Assembly: GCF_001412655.1 (NCBI RefSeq)
Contig: NZ_CP012996.1
Coordinates: 1,302,001 to 1,366,000, forward strand
Origin: Pedobacter sp. PACM 27299
GTDB lineage: Bacteria; Bacteroidota; Bacteroidia; Sphingobacteriales; Sphingobacteriaceae
Direction: 5' to 3'
Length of the DNA stretch: 64,000 nt
Shown here: positions 1-9,154 of the stretch, piece by piece
Numbering within the stretch: position 1 is the first letter of the stretch
Layout of the letters: every line of letters begins with the position of its first letter
Notes under the pieces: generated by a model
What the model saw: the letters and a program-made list of their open reading frames with translations, nothing else
Told to the model about the DNA's origin: nothing
Databases searched by the model: none
Position numbers and translations under genes: made by a program

Positions 1-2487
1 TATTCTGCCAATGTGGGCTTAACCTCTCCACTTTTACTGCCGCAGATGGCCAACTCTTATGATTTTGCAAAGTTCTTTAATAGTGCGACTTTCAACGCCA
101 CAGGAAGCAAGCAATATTCTGATGAGAAACTGGCTTTATTGCAGCAATACATCAATAATCCTACTGGAATGAACATCTTTCCTGAAGCCAATGATAATTA
201 CTATTCCAACTGGGAAAATACCGCGAATGGAGTGGCCAATACCGATTGGTTTGCTTTTCACTACAAACTTTTTGCAGTACGACAGTCGCACAACGTAAGC
301 GCCAGCGGAGGAAATAAAAATACGCAGTTTTATGTGTCTGGTGCCTATTACAATGAAGGGGGAAGCCTGCGTTATGCGGATATCAATTTCGACAGGTATA
401 ACCTGAATGCCAATATCAGTACGCAATTGGCGAGCTGGGTAAAACTAAAGTTGAATACCAAATTTACACAGTCTACTTATAAATCTCCATTCAGCGGATT
501 TGAAGATTTATTCTTTCATAACCTGGCCAGGATGAGACCAAATATCTCTCCTTACGACCTGAACGGGAATTTCTCTGAGATGTCTAACGTCCCTTACCTT
601 CAATCTGGTTCCAGCGATGTGACCAAAGAAAGAACGCTGGCGATTTTACCGGGCCTGGAATTGGAACCGGTTAAAAACTGGAAGATCATGGCAGATTTTA
701 ACCTTTTGAATAAAAATATCAATGAGGATATTTTAAAATTGCCAGGCCAGATTTATGGGATTGATGGTACGCCTAAATTTGTCAACAGATCAGAATACAA
801 CATCCCATTGCAGGGTGGCTATGAGCGTCACGTGAGGGGAACCAATTATTTTTCCCCAAATGTTTATACTTCTTATAATTTTACCCTGAATGAGGACCAT
901 AACTTTTCTGCGATGCTGGGTTTTCAGCAGGAACTGAATGAATATAACAGGCTGACTTCTTCCGTTCAGGATTTGATCAGCCCGGGCAGACCTGGGTTAT
1001 CCCTGGCCACAGGGAACCAGACCACTACTGAAGAACGCACGCATTGGGGCACACAGGGCTTTTTTGGCAGGTTCAACTACAACTACAAAAGTAAATACCT
1101 GGTAGAGATCAATGGCAGATATGATGGTTCTTCCCGCTTTGCCTCGGACAGCAGATGGGGATTTTTCCCTTCCTTCTCTTTAGGGTATAACATCGCTCAG
1201 GAGAAATTTATGGAGCCGCTGAAGGAACAAATCAGTCTGTTGAAACTTCGTGGATCTTATGGTTTCTTAGGCAATCAATCTGGTGCCGGTTTGTACGCTT
1301 ATGCGCAGACGATGAACATTGTTGTTCCGGGACCATCCGGTGCAGGTGGACCATGGTATTATCAAAATGGCAGAGAAGGTTATATCAAGGCACCAGACCC
1401 TTTTAATCCTGAAATTACCTGGGAAAAGGTGCAGAATGGAAATATCGGATTAGACTTTGAAGCCTTAAAAGGCCACCTTTCCGGAAGTATTGATGTTTAC
1501 CAGAGGAGTACGAAAGATATGTTGGGCCCATCATTGGATGTGGCAGATATGTTTGGGGGCATCCCTCCAAAAAGTAACAATGCCAACCTTAGAACCAGAG
1601 GCTGGGAGCTCTCCCTGAACTGGCGTGATAAGCTGGACAATGGCATCCAATATTCCCTTGGCGTGATGCTGTCAGATAATAAATCTGTGGTGACGAAATA
1701 CCAGAATCCTACCAAAAGCGATCCGGGAGGTGAAAAAAGCTGGTATGAAGGAAAACAAGTGGGAGAAATCTGGGGATATCGGGCTTCCGGTCTGATTCAG
1801 ACGGCAGAAGAAGCTGCAGCCTTTAATAAACTGAACCATTCGTTTCTTTCACCGGTAAACTGGGTGCCTGGAGACGTGAATTACCTGGACCTGAATGTTG
1901 ATGGAAAGATCAATAACGGCGCTAATGTATTGGGAGATATGGGCGATAAAACCATTATAGGAAACAGTACCCCGAGGTATGCTTACTCCTTCAATGGTTC
2001 CATTCAATGGAAAGGGATTTCTGTTTCTGCCTTATTTCAGGGCATAGGAAAAAGAGATTATGCACCGGGATCTGGTGATGTTTATTTCTGGGGAGCAGGA
2101 GCCTTAGCTCAGGTCACCGTATTTAAACAGCACCTGGATTATTGGACACCTGAAAATACAGGCGCATACTATCCGAATCCTTATGCCGCTCCAGCTGGTT
2201 CAATAGGCACTTTTACAAGTAAAACACAGCAGGTTGTAGATCGGTATGTGCAGAATGCCGCTTATTTAAGGCTGAAAAATGCCACCATTAGTTACTCTTT
2301 ACCGGAACAATGGATTAAAAAAGTAAAACTGAGCAAGGTGAATGTATTTGTAACCGGAGAAAACCTATTTACAATCACCAAGCTGGCTAAAATGCTGGAC
2401 CCGGAAACGATCAGCGGAGGATATGCTCCTGGAAAAATTTACCCGCTCAGCAGGGTGTATGCAATGGGCGTAAATGTTGGTTTTTAA
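1..2487 (+). CDS. SusC/RagA-type TonB-linked outer-membrane transporter, 5' partial
   Basis: The frame is open from base 1, so the signal peptide, carboxypeptidase-like domain and much of the plug lie upstream of the window. The visible 829 codons are the C-terminal part: aromatic-rich alternating beta-strands of a 22-strand barrel, repeated YDGSSRF/WGFFPS-type stretches, the NITW-like signature ITWEKVQNGNIGLDFE, and a final strand ending VYAMGVNVGF with a terminal Phe as in outer-membrane barrels. SusC proteins import oligosaccharides or other large ligands with energy from TonB, with a SusD lid. The stop is 11 bp before the susD gene, so they are co-transcribed. The sulfatase downstream suggests a sulfated glycan ligand, but that is inference. 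Confidence 0.95.
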   Translation, partial: YSANVGLTSPLLLPQMANSYDFAKFFNSATFNATGSKQYSDEKLALLQQYINNPTGMNIFPEANDNYYSNWENTANGVANTDWFAFHYKLFAVRQSHNVSASGGNKNTQFYVSGAYYNEGGSLRYADINFDRYNLNANISTQLASWVKLKLNTKFTQSTYKSPFSGFEDLFFHNLARMRPNISPYDLNGNFSEMSNVPYLQSGSSDVTKERTLAILPGLELEPVKNWKIMADFNLLNKNINEDILKLPGQIYGIDGTPKFVNRSEYNIPLQGGYERHVRGTNYFSPNVYTSYNFTLNEDHNFSAMLGFQQELNEYNRLTSSVQDLISPGRPGLSLATGNQTTTEERTHWGTQGFFGRFNYNYKSKYLVEINGRYDGSSRFASDSRWGFFPSFSLGYNIAQEKFMEPLKEQISLLKLRGSYGFLGNQSGAGLYAYAQTMNIVVPGPSGAGGPWYYQNGREGYIKAPDPFNPEITWEKVQNGNIGLDFEALKGHLSGSIDVYQRSTKDMLGPSLDVADMFGGIPPKSNNANLRTRGWELSLNWRDKLDNGIQYSLGVMLSDNKSVVTKYQNPTKSDPGGEKSWYEGKQVGEIWGYRASGLIQTAEEAAAFNKLNHSFLSPVNWVPGDVNYLDLNVDGKINNGANVLGDMGDKTIIGNSTPRYAYSFNGSIQWKGISVSALFQGIGKRDYAPGSGDVYFWGAGALAQVTVFKQHLDYWTPENTGAYYPNPYAAPAGSIGTFTSKTQQVVDRYVQNAAYLRLKNATISYSLPEQWIKKVKLSKVNVFVTGENLFTITKLAKMLDPETISGGYAPGKIYPLSRVYAMGVNVGF

Positions 2488-2498
2488 AAGATAAGAAA

Positions 2499-4373
2499 AT
2501 GAAAAAGAATTTAAATATATGCGTGTTACTAGGCTTGCTGTGTGTCTTTTCTGCTTGTAAGAAAGGCTTTCTTGACCTTGAGCCACTAGATACCTTAAGT
2601 ACCACCAATAGTCTGGCATCTACCAATGAGTTGAGAATGTATATGAACCAGTTTTATCAGGGAACTCAGCTGAATCAGAGTGTTGTGCCGAATGTGGATA
2701 TTTATCCAGAATCTTTTCCGTTACAGCCTAGAGATGTAGGTGGTGCAGGAATTGCCTTTAATGATGCAGGAACTGACAATATGATCTTCTCTGCGGTAAA
2801 CACCCGAACCAGCGGGCTGTTCTCCCTGAGCGCCGCACCTGCGATTAAGGAATATGTGGCGGTAAGGAACCTGAATTATTTCTTCGAAAACTTTAAAAAT
2901 GCAAAGGGAAATGCGACAGAGAATAATAAGTTTTTAGGGGAAGCGAGATTTTTCAGGGCCTACTACTATTTTGCCATGCTGAAAAGAATCGGGCCGGTAA
3001 CCTGGGTAAATAAGGTATTGCCGGGAGAGAGAGAGGTGATGGAAGTGCCGAGAGCCTCCAGAACTTTAATCGTCGATTCTGTATTGGCAGATTTGGATCA
3101 GGCAGTGGCTTTATTGCCTGCAGTAAATAACAGTGCCAGTATGCGCCTGCATAAAGATGTGGCATTGGCTTTTAAATCCAGGGTAGCCCTTTATGAAGCG
3201 ACCTGGCAGAAGTACCATAAAGCTAAAAACGATCCCTTTTTTACTAAAGATATCGGTCCTGAAAAGATTCAAAGCTATTTTGAACAGGCACGTGACGCCG
3301 CATCGGCGGTGATGACCGGTGGTAAATGGTCGATTTATACTACTGGTAAACCGCTGGAAGATTATGGCAACCTTTTTATCACCACAGATCTATCCACCAA
3401 TTCAGAAGTCCTGCTTTGGAAAAAATATAATGCCAATGACAATATTGCCCATAGTGTGAGCAAATATACCTCTACAGGAGGGGCCGATCTGGGCTTAACC
3501 TTATCTCTCGTGGATGATTATTTAACCAGAGATGGCAGGCCATTTGTAGGCACTGAGCGTGCAGAAGCACAAAAAGTATATGCCAAAGAACTGAGCCCTT
3601 CGCTGAGGGACCCACGATTGGGGCAAACCGTAGCGCTTCCGGGAAAACCTTTAAAACCAGCCGTAGTGGTTCCGGGATATCCGCCGATCAACCAGACTGG
3701 CTTTAACAAAAGTACCACGGGTTACCCGTTGTATAAATTCCTGGAATATAACAATGCCGCTGCGGTTGCTGATGACCTTAAAAGTGTGGCCCCGGCAATT
3801 ATTTTCCGTTATGCCGAAGTTCTGTTAAACTATGCAGAAGCAGTTGCCGAGTTAGGTGGCGATCCTGCCGCCATCGCAAATGCGCTGAATCCATTGAGAA
3901 TACGTGCTGGAATGCCTGCTGTCGATTTTAACAGAGAGTACAATACCGATGCTGGTTATCCTTTCCGCAGTTTGAGCAATGTGATTCAGGCAGTAAGAAG
4001 AGAACGAAGGGTAGAGTTCGCCGCTGAAGGAATGCGCTTAGATGACATCCTGCGCTGGGCAGCAGCAGGAGAACTGCTAATTGGAAAACGCCAGTTAGGG
4101 ACGCTTTTTGTAGGTAGCGACATGACCAGCCAGAATGCTGCAGGTGGATTTTACAGCAGTTCATTGCTGTATTATGATACCGCACCAGCAGGGAAATCTG
4201 TCAATCTTTACTTAAATGGCAATGCTGGTGATGCGCAGCGGTACATCGATCCTTATAAAAGTGTGCTGCCAAATGGCGCGGGTTTTAATCCGCAGAGAGA
4301 TTATTTGATGCCGATTCAACAGCGAATGATACAGTTAACAGCAGGTCAATGGGCTCAAAATCCAGGATGGTAA
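2499..4373 (+). CDS. SusD/RagB family nutrient-binding lipoprotein
   Basis: 624 residues, starting with a lipoprotein signal peptide and lipobox FSAC (Cys20) followed by KK, as usual in Bacteroidota outer-membrane lipoproteins. The N-terminal helical TPR-like part contains the SusD hallmark FLGEARFFRAYYYFAMLKRIGPVTW near residues 143-167. The C-terminal half contains YAEVLLNYAEAVAELGG and the RRERRVEFAAEGMRLDDILRW signature. SusD caps the SusC barrel and binds the ligand at the cell surface. Its position right after susC and before a BACON-like lipoprotein and a sulfatase is standard for a glycan utilisation operon. The exact substrate cannot be read from the sequence. Confidence 0.95.
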   Translation: MKKNLNICVLLGLLCVFSACKKGFLDLEPLDTLSTTNSLASTNELRMYMNQFYQGTQLNQSVVPNVDIYPESFPLQPRDVGGAGIAFNDAGTDNMIFSAVNTRTSGLFSLSAAPAIKEYVAVRNLNYFFENFKNAKGNATENNKFLGEARFFRAYYYFAMLKRIGPVTWVNKVLPGEREVMEVPRASRTLIVDSVLADLDQAVALLPAVNNSASMRLHKDVALAFKSRVALYEATWQKYHKAKNDPFFTKDIGPEKIQSYFEQARDAASAVMTGGKWSIYTTGKPLEDYGNLFITTDLSTNSEVLLWKKYNANDNIAHSVSKYTSTGGADLGLTLSLVDDYLTRDGRPFVGTERAEAQKVYAKELSPSLRDPRLGQTVALPGKPLKPAVVVPGYPPINQTGFNKSTTGYPLYKFLEYNNAAAVADDLKSVAPAIIFRYAEVLLNYAEAVAELGGDPAAIANALNPLRIRAGMPAVDFNREYNTDAGYPFRSLSNVIQAVRRERRVEFAAEGMRLDDILRWAAAGELLIGKRQLGTLFVGSDMTSQNAAGGFYSSSLLYYDTAPAGKSVNLYLNGNAGDAQRYIDPYKSVLPNGAGFNPQRDYLMPIQQRMIQLTAGQWAQNPGW

Positions 4374-4394
4374 CCACAATCTAAACTAAAAGAA

Positions 4395-4787
4395 ATGAAG
4401 ACAATCGATTATAAATTGAAAATCAATCCTAAATTGAAATTACTGCTTTATGTGCTGATCATTGGCCTGGCCTCCTCTTGTAAAAAGGAGGTAGGTTCGC
4501 CAAAACCATTACCTACTCCTTTTTCTGCAGTGGTAGAAGGTGGGGGGAGCTCCTTTCCCGCTGCCGGTGGGAAACTGAATATCGTGATCAGCGCTGGCGC
4601 CGACGGCTGGTGGATTACGAGTTCGCAACCCGATTGGCTAACTATTACCAGGATGTACGGCTCGGGGGATTTTAAGCTTCCGGTCACGATAAAAGCAAAT
4701 ACAACTGGACAGGCAAGGGTACTTACTATAAATGTAAATCCTACCTTTAACCTTCCACCTGTTACATTTAATATAAACCAAGATTAA
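4395..4787 (+). CDS. BACON-like domain surface lipoprotein
   Basis: 130 residues. A hydrophobic N-terminus with lipobox ASSC (Cys29) followed by KKE marks it as an SPII lipoprotein. The remaining ~100 residues resemble one BACON/Ig-like beta-sandwich: a GGGSSFPAAGGKLNIVISA strand pair, the WWITSSQPDWLTI stretch typical of BACON folds (W-x-x-S-x-x-x-W-L), and an ending pattern of VTIKANTTGQARVLTINV. BACON domains in this phylum often bind glycans or space catalytic domains from the surface. The gene lies 21 bp after susD and 57 bp before the sulfatase, so it probably acts as a surface glycan-binding accessory. It has no catalytic motif. Assignment to BACON is by pattern, not by a search. Confidence 0.75.
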   Translation: MKTIDYKLKINPKLKLLLYVLIIGLASSCKKEVGSPKPLPTPFSAVVEGGGSSFPAAGGKLNIVISAGADGWWITSSQPDWLTITRMYGSGDFKLPVTIKANTTGQARVLTINVNPTFNLPPVTFNINQD

Positions 4788-4844
4788 TGAAATCTTTCAG
4801 GCGGTAGGTTAGACCGCCTGAATTTTAAACCTAAACACCCTAAA

Positions 4845-6365
4845 ATGAAAAGAATTTCCCTGTTATTTTTATTGCTCTGCGGACACTTAACCCATGCCCA
4901 GCAGCAGCCCAACATCATCATTATTGTTTCCGACGACCATGCTTTTCAATCTATTGGTGCCTATGGCAGTAAACTGATGAAAACACCATCTATTGATAGA
5001 ATTGCGAAGGAAGGAGTCCGTTTTGATAAAGGGTACGTAACCAATTCTATTTGCGGCCCAAGTCGCGCGGTGATCTTAACCGGTAAATACAGCCATAAAA
5101 ATGGCTTTAAAGACAATGAAAATTCCAAATTTGATGGCAGTCAGGATTCTTTTGTGAAACAATTGAGGACTGGCGGTTACCAAACCGCATGGATTGGCAA
5201 ATGGCATTTGGAAACTACGCCGCAAGGATTTGACCATTGGCAGGTATTGCCGGACCAGGGACAATATTATAACCCGGATTTCCTGATGCAGGATGGAACA
5301 AAGAAAAGATATGAAGGTTATGTCACCAATGTGGTAGAAGATGTAGCGGAAGATTGGTTGGATCAGCGTGATCAGTCGAAGCCTTTCTGCCTGGTGATCG
5401 GTCATAAAGCAACCCACCGCGTGTGGTTGCCGGATACTGCAGACATGGGGATGTTCGATAAAGTAAAATTCCCTTTGCCGCATAATTTCTATGATGACTA
5501 TAAAACCCGTGAAGCGGCAAAAATTCAGGACATGAGCATTGCTAAAACCATGGTGATGGGCTATGATTTGAAGATGTTTGGTTCAGAAGCCGAAGCAGAC
5601 AGAGAAGGTTCCGTGAAAAGAATGAACCCTGCGCAAAGGGCGAAATTTAATGCTTATTATGAGCCTATCGCAGCAGATCTAAAAGCCAGGAATTTAACGG
5701 GTAAGGCATTAACGGAATGGAAATTCCAGCATTATATGCAGGATTACCTGAGTACAGCTGCCTCTTTAGACCGTAATATTGGTAGAACACTGGATTACCT
5801 GGATAAAAAAGGGCTGACCAAAAATACCATCGTCATTTATATGTCTGATCAGGGGTTTTACCTGGGTGAGCATGGCTGGTTCGACAAAAGATTCATTTAT
5901 GAAGAGTCTTTCCGTACGCCAATGGTAATGCGTTACCCTGGTGTGATTAAACCTGGTTCAGTTTCTAAAGATTTTGTGATGAATCTGGACATTGCTCCAA
6001 CCATGCTGGACGCAGCAGGTATTGTCATTCCTAAAGATGTACAAGGGAAATCAATGCTTCCTCAGCTAAAAGACAGTAAAAATGCCGGTAGAAAGGTGAT
6101 GTTTTACCATTATTATGAAAATGGAGAACATTCGGTATCGCCTCATTTTGGCATTAGAAACAGCAGGTATAAGCTGATCCGCTTCTATAAACGTGTGAAC
6201 AGCTGGGAGCTTTTTGACTTGCAGAAAGATCCTAATGAGCTGAATAATTTATATGGACAGAAAGGTTATGAAAAGATTACCGATCAAATGAAAAAGGAAC
6301 TGGATGCGCAGATCGCAAATTATGAAGATCAGGATGCTGCAGCTATTCTAGCGAAAGGTATATAA
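4845..6365 (+). CDS. Secreted S1 family sulfatase (formylglycine-dependent)
   Basis: 506 residues with an N-terminal signal peptide ending near THAQ. Metal ligands appear in IIIVSDDH (Asp30, Asp31). The sulfatase signature CGPSR starts at Cys70, the residue converted to formylglycine, and the matching GKWHLE element follows near residue 119. A second metal site is seen in YMSDQGFYLGEHGWFDKR. The C-terminal part has RNSRYKLIRFYKR and ELFDLQKDPNELNNLY, usual for S1 sulfatases. The overall pattern is closest to glycosaminoglycan or mucin-type GlcNAc/hexosamine sulfatases, but the subfamily is not settled. It removes sulfate esters from glycans in the periplasm or at the surface. The maturation enzyme (anSME or FGE) is not in this window. 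Confidence 0.92.
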   Translation: MKRISLLFLLLCGHLTHAQQQPNIIIIVSDDHAFQSIGAYGSKLMKTPSIDRIAKEGVRFDKGYVTNSICGPSRAVILTGKYSHKNGFKDNENSKFDGSQDSFVKQLRTGGYQTAWIGKWHLETTPQGFDHWQVLPDQGQYYNPDFLMQDGTKKRYEGYVTNVVEDVAEDWLDQRDQSKPFCLVIGHKATHRVWLPDTADMGMFDKVKFPLPHNFYDDYKTREAAKIQDMSIAKTMVMGYDLKMFGSEAEADREGSVKRMNPAQRAKFNAYYEPIAADLKARNLTGKALTEWKFQHYMQDYLSTAASLDRNIGRTLDYLDKKGLTKNTIVIYMSDQGFYLGEHGWFDKRFIYEESFRTPMVMRYPGVIKPGSVSKDFVMNLDIAPTMLDAAGIVIPKDVQGKSMLPQLKDSKNAGRKVMFYHYYENGEHSVSPHFGIRNSRYKLIRFYKRVNSWELFDLQKDPNELNNLYGQKGYEKITDQMKKELDAQIANYEDQDAAAILAKGI

Positions 6366-6442
6366 TAGGCTAAGACATGACGTTGCATCTTTATTACCAC
6401 AATAAAATCTAAAGGATCGACCTTTAAAAATCAATTAAATGA

Positions 6443-6450
6443 TATATTTG
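6443..6450 (+). promoter_or_regulatory. Bacteroidota -7 promoter box before FKBP gene
   Basis: TATATTTG matches TAnnTTTG and ends only five bases before the ATG at 6456. Transcription should start at or within a few bases of the start codon, so the mRNA is probably leaderless. A convincing -33 TTTG is not present. Confidence 0.6.
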
Positions 6451-6455
6451 CGGCA

Positions 6456-6929
6456 ATGAAAACGATAAAACACTTATTTCTACTGGTTTGCACAGCGGCA
6501 TGCTTTGCAGGTTGTTCCAAAGATTTTGATCAGGATAAACAAGCTAAACAAGATACAGAGCTGATTAAAAAGTTTATTGCTGAACATAACATTCCTGATG
6601 TAAAAGAAGACGCGTCAGGGATTTTTTACCAAATTATCGACCGTGGTGCTGGTACCGTAATTTACTCTGCTAATACTTCGATTTCGGCGAAATACGTGGG
6701 AAGATTATTGAATGGTAGTGTATTTGATGACGGAAGAGGAGAGACAATTGATTTCAAACTGGGTGGTGTTATTCCAGGATGGCAAATTGGAATTCCTAAG
6801 ATTCAAAAAGGCGGAGAAATCCGGTTATTGATTCCTTCTCATTTGGCTTACGGAAATTCTTCTCCATCAGGTGCAATTCCTAAAAATTCAGTATTAGATT
6901 TTACAGTGAAATTAATTGACGCTAAATAA
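6456..6929 (+). CDS. FKBP-type peptidyl-prolyl isomerase lipoprotein
   Basis: 157 residues. The lipobox FAGC (Cys20) predicts a lipid-anchored periplasmic or outer-membrane protein. The FKBP domain spans about residues 65-156, with the conserved strands VSAKYVGRLLNGSVFDD-like (here ISAKYVGRLLNGSVFDD), VIPGWQIGIPKIQKGGE and LLIPSHLAYG, ending FTVKLIDAK. These enzymes catalyse cis-trans isomerisation of X-Pro bonds and help fold exported proteins. The gene is monocistronic: it has its own promoter box and a perfect terminator follows. It is not obviously linked to the upstream sulfatase operon. Confidence 0.93.
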   Translation: MKTIKHLFLLVCTAACFAGCSKDFDQDKQAKQDTELIKKFIAEHNIPDVKEDASGIFYQIIDRGAGTVIYSANTSISAKYVGRLLNGSVFDDGRGETIDFKLGGVIPGWQIGIPKIQKGGEIRLLIPSHLAYGNSSPSGAIPKNSVLDFTVKLIDAK

Positions 6930-6949
6930 GCGGATCAAATATTTAAAAC

Positions 6950-6987
6950 AAAAAATGTCCTGTAACAGCTGTTACAGGACATTTTTT
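6950..6987. terminator. Perfect 19-bp palindromic terminator after FKBP gene
   Basis: Arms 6950-6968 and 6969-6987 are exact reverse complements with A-run and T-run at the outer ends, so the element can stop transcription from both strands. It lies 20 bp after the FKBP stop. Confidence 0.9.
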
Positions 6988-7176
6988 GTTTTACAAAGCA
7001 CTTGTTTTTAGGCGCTTTCGTAAAGTTTGAAGCTTGTTGATAAAGCCAATTGCTTTCCTTTTTTGTCATTTGCAGCAGCATGATGCTGGTTTTGGCGGGA
7101 AAGACCCCTGTTTTTGTCGCATTTACGGAGCGTTATATCAGAAGCTTCGTGTTATATTTGAATTGCTGAACGGTTG

Positions 7177-7286
7177 TTGGAATTAATTCTATGATCAGTT
7201 GGAATTAATCCGGTGATCAATTGGAAACAATTCGATAAACGACTGGAATTAATTGACTGATCAATTGGAGTCAAATCCACTGATTC
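7177..7286. repeat. Five-unit 22-bp degenerate tandem repeat
   Basis: Units start at 7177, 7199, 7221, 7243 and 7265, each exactly 22 bp with no spacer. The shared frame is TTGGAATTAATT (first 12 bases) followed by four variable bases and TGATCA. Units 1, 2 and 4 are closest; unit 3 (7221-7242) and unit 5 (7265-7286) are more diverged. The array ends 29 bp before the SRPBCC start codon. A period of 22 bp, about two helical turns, would place bound proteins on one DNA face. The rest of the gap, 6988-7176, shows no gene I can support. Confidence 0.85.
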
Positions 7287-7315
7287 CTAAAAGCTATACC
7301 TTAAAAATTGAAATC

Positions 7316-7759
7316 ATGAAAAAGCTGGAATTTAAAACGATGATCAATGCTGCTCCGGAGAAAATATGGGAAGTATTGCTGGGTAAGGATACTTATCCGA
7401 TCTGGACTGCGGTATTTGCGGAAGGCTCCAACGTAAAGACGGACTGGAAGAAGGGAAGTAAAGCGATTTTTCTGGATGGCAAGGGAAATGGAATGGTTTC
7501 TGAGATTGCTGAAAATATCCCGGCCAAATTTTTATCCATCAGACATCTTGGAGATGTGATCAATGGAAAGGAAGACCTGGAAAGCGAGAAAGTAAAAGAA
7601 TGGGCAGGTGCATACGAAAATTACACGCTGACTGAAGTTAATGGGCAAACAGAATGGAGCATCAGCCTTGATATTGTGGAGGACTATGAAGATTATATGA
7701 TGGATACCTGGCCTCAGGCTTTAAAGAAAGTGAAGGAACTGGCAGAAAATAAGGAGTAA
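7316..7759 (+). CDS. SRPBCC / AHSA1-like ligand-binding protein
   Basis: 147 residues from the ATG at 7316. An upstream in-frame ATG at 7253 is rejected because it lies inside the tandem repeat and would add 21 residues with no family match. The sequence begins LEFKTMINAAPEKIWEVLL, the first strand and helix of the START/Bet v1-like SRPBCC fold, and ends with a long C-terminal helix (TWPQALKKVKELAENKE). Such proteins bind hydrophobic ligands, or in the AHSA1 branch assist chaperones, in the cytoplasm. No catalytic residue is evident and no ligand can be inferred. The stop codon sits in the loop of the terminator hairpin. Confidence 0.85.
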   Translation: MKKLEFKTMINAAPEKIWEVLLGKDTYPIWTAVFAEGSNVKTDWKKGSKAIFLDGKGNGMVSEIAENIPAKFLSIRHLGDVINGKEDLESEKVKEWAGAYENYTLTEVNGQTEWSISLDIVEDYEDYMMDTWPQALKKVKELAENKE

Positions 7760-7773
7760 TTCTCCTTATTTTC
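7745..7773. terminator. Bidirectional terminator overlapping a stop codon
   Basis: Perfect 12-bp arms 7745-7756 and 7762-7773 with a 5-base loop that contains the TAA stop (7757-7759) of the SRPBCC gene. A-rich and T-rich flanks let it serve that gene and the convergent PQQ-type gene that ends at 7787. Confidence 0.85.
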
Positions 7774-7786
7774 TTAGGCATAGCAT

Positions 7787-8995
7787 TTATCTTTTTAGCG
7801 CGTAAAAATAGCCATTGGAGTCGCCAAAATAAACCAGGTCTTTATCTACTATTGGTGTAGAGAGGATTGCTCCTAAAGCAAGGATTCTTTTTTCTACTTC
7901 CAAATAGTTCTTTCCATCCGGATCAATATCTTTTCGGACGGCGTCCTTTTCATCGAATAATGCGGAATAGCGCTTTTTGCTTTCTTCGGTTTGAAAAGTC
8001 GCATTCACCTTTCCGGATTCAGGATCTACAAAATACAGTCGGCCATTGAAACAGCCGAAAACCAATTCCTTATCCATAAAAGCAGCAGCGCCATAAACCC
8101 TCATATTGAGTGGTAAAATCCATTTTATATCACCATAAGTGCTGCCCATACTATAAAATCGATGGGTATCCGAAGTGCCCACAAACAGATGCTCATGATT
8201 AAGCAGGGGGGGAGCAATGATCCAGCTGCCACTTTCTTTCCTGTTCCATAACCCAGTTCCGGTTTTTAAGCTGAGCGAATATATATTGAAATCCCGGCTG
8301 CCAAAGAGGACTGCATTTTCGGTTGCCGCTGCCGCTTTCTGTATCTCCCCTTTTGGGAAATACAGATCTCCTACGGTTTTAAATTTCCAGATGAGCGTCC
8401 CTGATTTACTATCCAGGGCATAAAATGACCCATCATAACTACCTACCAGTACTTTGTGGTCTTTAATCAGCGGTGTAGCATGTACAATGCCTCCGGTTTT
8501 AAAAGACCAGTGCTGTTTTCCGCTGGCTACATCAACTGCGTAAATGCTGCTGTCTCCACTGCCAAAATAAACCATCTGATCAGCCACAACGGGAGAGGAG
8601 AGGTAATAATCCCAGGCATCATATTGCTGTTCTCCTTTAGTGGCAAAGCTCCAGATCAGTTTTCCATTTTCATGATCCAATGCGTATACTTTTCCATCGG
8701 CACTGGAGAAAATTACCATATTGCCATGGATCAATGGATCTGAATGTATTGCGCCTTTGGTTTTAAATTTCCACTGGACCTTACCTGAAAGTTTGTTTAA
8801 TGCGTAGAAACTGTGATCGCCGCTTCCAAAATAAACCAGGTTCTGATGAATTGCGGCTGTGCTGTATACTGCCGTATCGGATTTAAATTTCCATAAAACA
8901 CTGGGTTGTGAATTGCCATTCAGACTAAAAAGGAGGAAAGAGATCAGCATGGCTAAACGACTGAATCTGCTGAAAGTTGAGCGCATTATTTTCAT
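7787..8995 (-). CDS. Secreted PQQ-like beta-propeller repeat protein
   Basis: 402 residues. A signal peptide (hydrophobic LAMLISFLLFSLNGNSQ) predicts export. The mature protein is a set of about seven to eight blades carrying the repeat VYFGSGDxSxYALDxxSGKxxWxFKT, the tryptophan-docking motif of PQQ-type propellers (also seen in BamB). It lacks dehydrogenase cofactor residues I could identify, so it is more likely a binding or scaffold propeller than an enzyme. It is convergent with the SRPBCC gene and divergent from the sensor kinase at 9155. Start is the ATG at 8995 or the one at 8986. Substrate or partner unknown. Confidence 0.88.
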   Translation of the reverse strand: MKIMRSTFSRFSRLAMLISFLLFSLNGNSQPSVLWKFKSDTAVYSTAAIHQNLVYFGSGDHSFYALNKLSGKVQWKFKTKGAIHSDPLIHGNMVIFSSADGKVYALDHENGKLIWSFATKGEQQYDAWDYYLSSPVVADQMVYFGSGDSSIYAVDVASGKQHWSFKTGGIVHATPLIKDHKVLVGSYDGSFYALDSKSGTLIWKFKTVGDLYFPKGEIQKAAAATENAVLFGSRDFNIYSLSLKTGTGLWNRKESGSWIIAPPLLNHEHLFVGTSDTHRFYSMGSTYGDIKWILPLNMRVYGAAAFMDKELVFGCFNGRLYFVDPESGKVNATFQTEESKKRYSALFDEKDAVRKDIDPDGKNYLEVEKRILALGAILSTPIVDKDLVYFGDSNGYFYALKR

Positions 8996-9154
8996 AAGAA
9001 TATCCGTTTTAAGAGCCTCACCCCTTTTAAGAGTGTGAAATGATTGAGCATTGAACCTATTTATAAATATATAAAAATAACTTAGCTGTAGAATTATTGC
9101 TTATTTTTAAGGAAAATAATAAGATGCATACAAACGCCCTCTCCATAGCCAATT

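Noticed and set aside
7177..7286. CRISPR array
   Set aside because: Units are contiguous with no spacers and no cas genes occur in the window.
7253..7315. Upstream start for the SRPBCC protein
   Set aside because: The ATG lies within the 22-bp repeat array and adds residues not seen in the family; 7316 gives the normal start.
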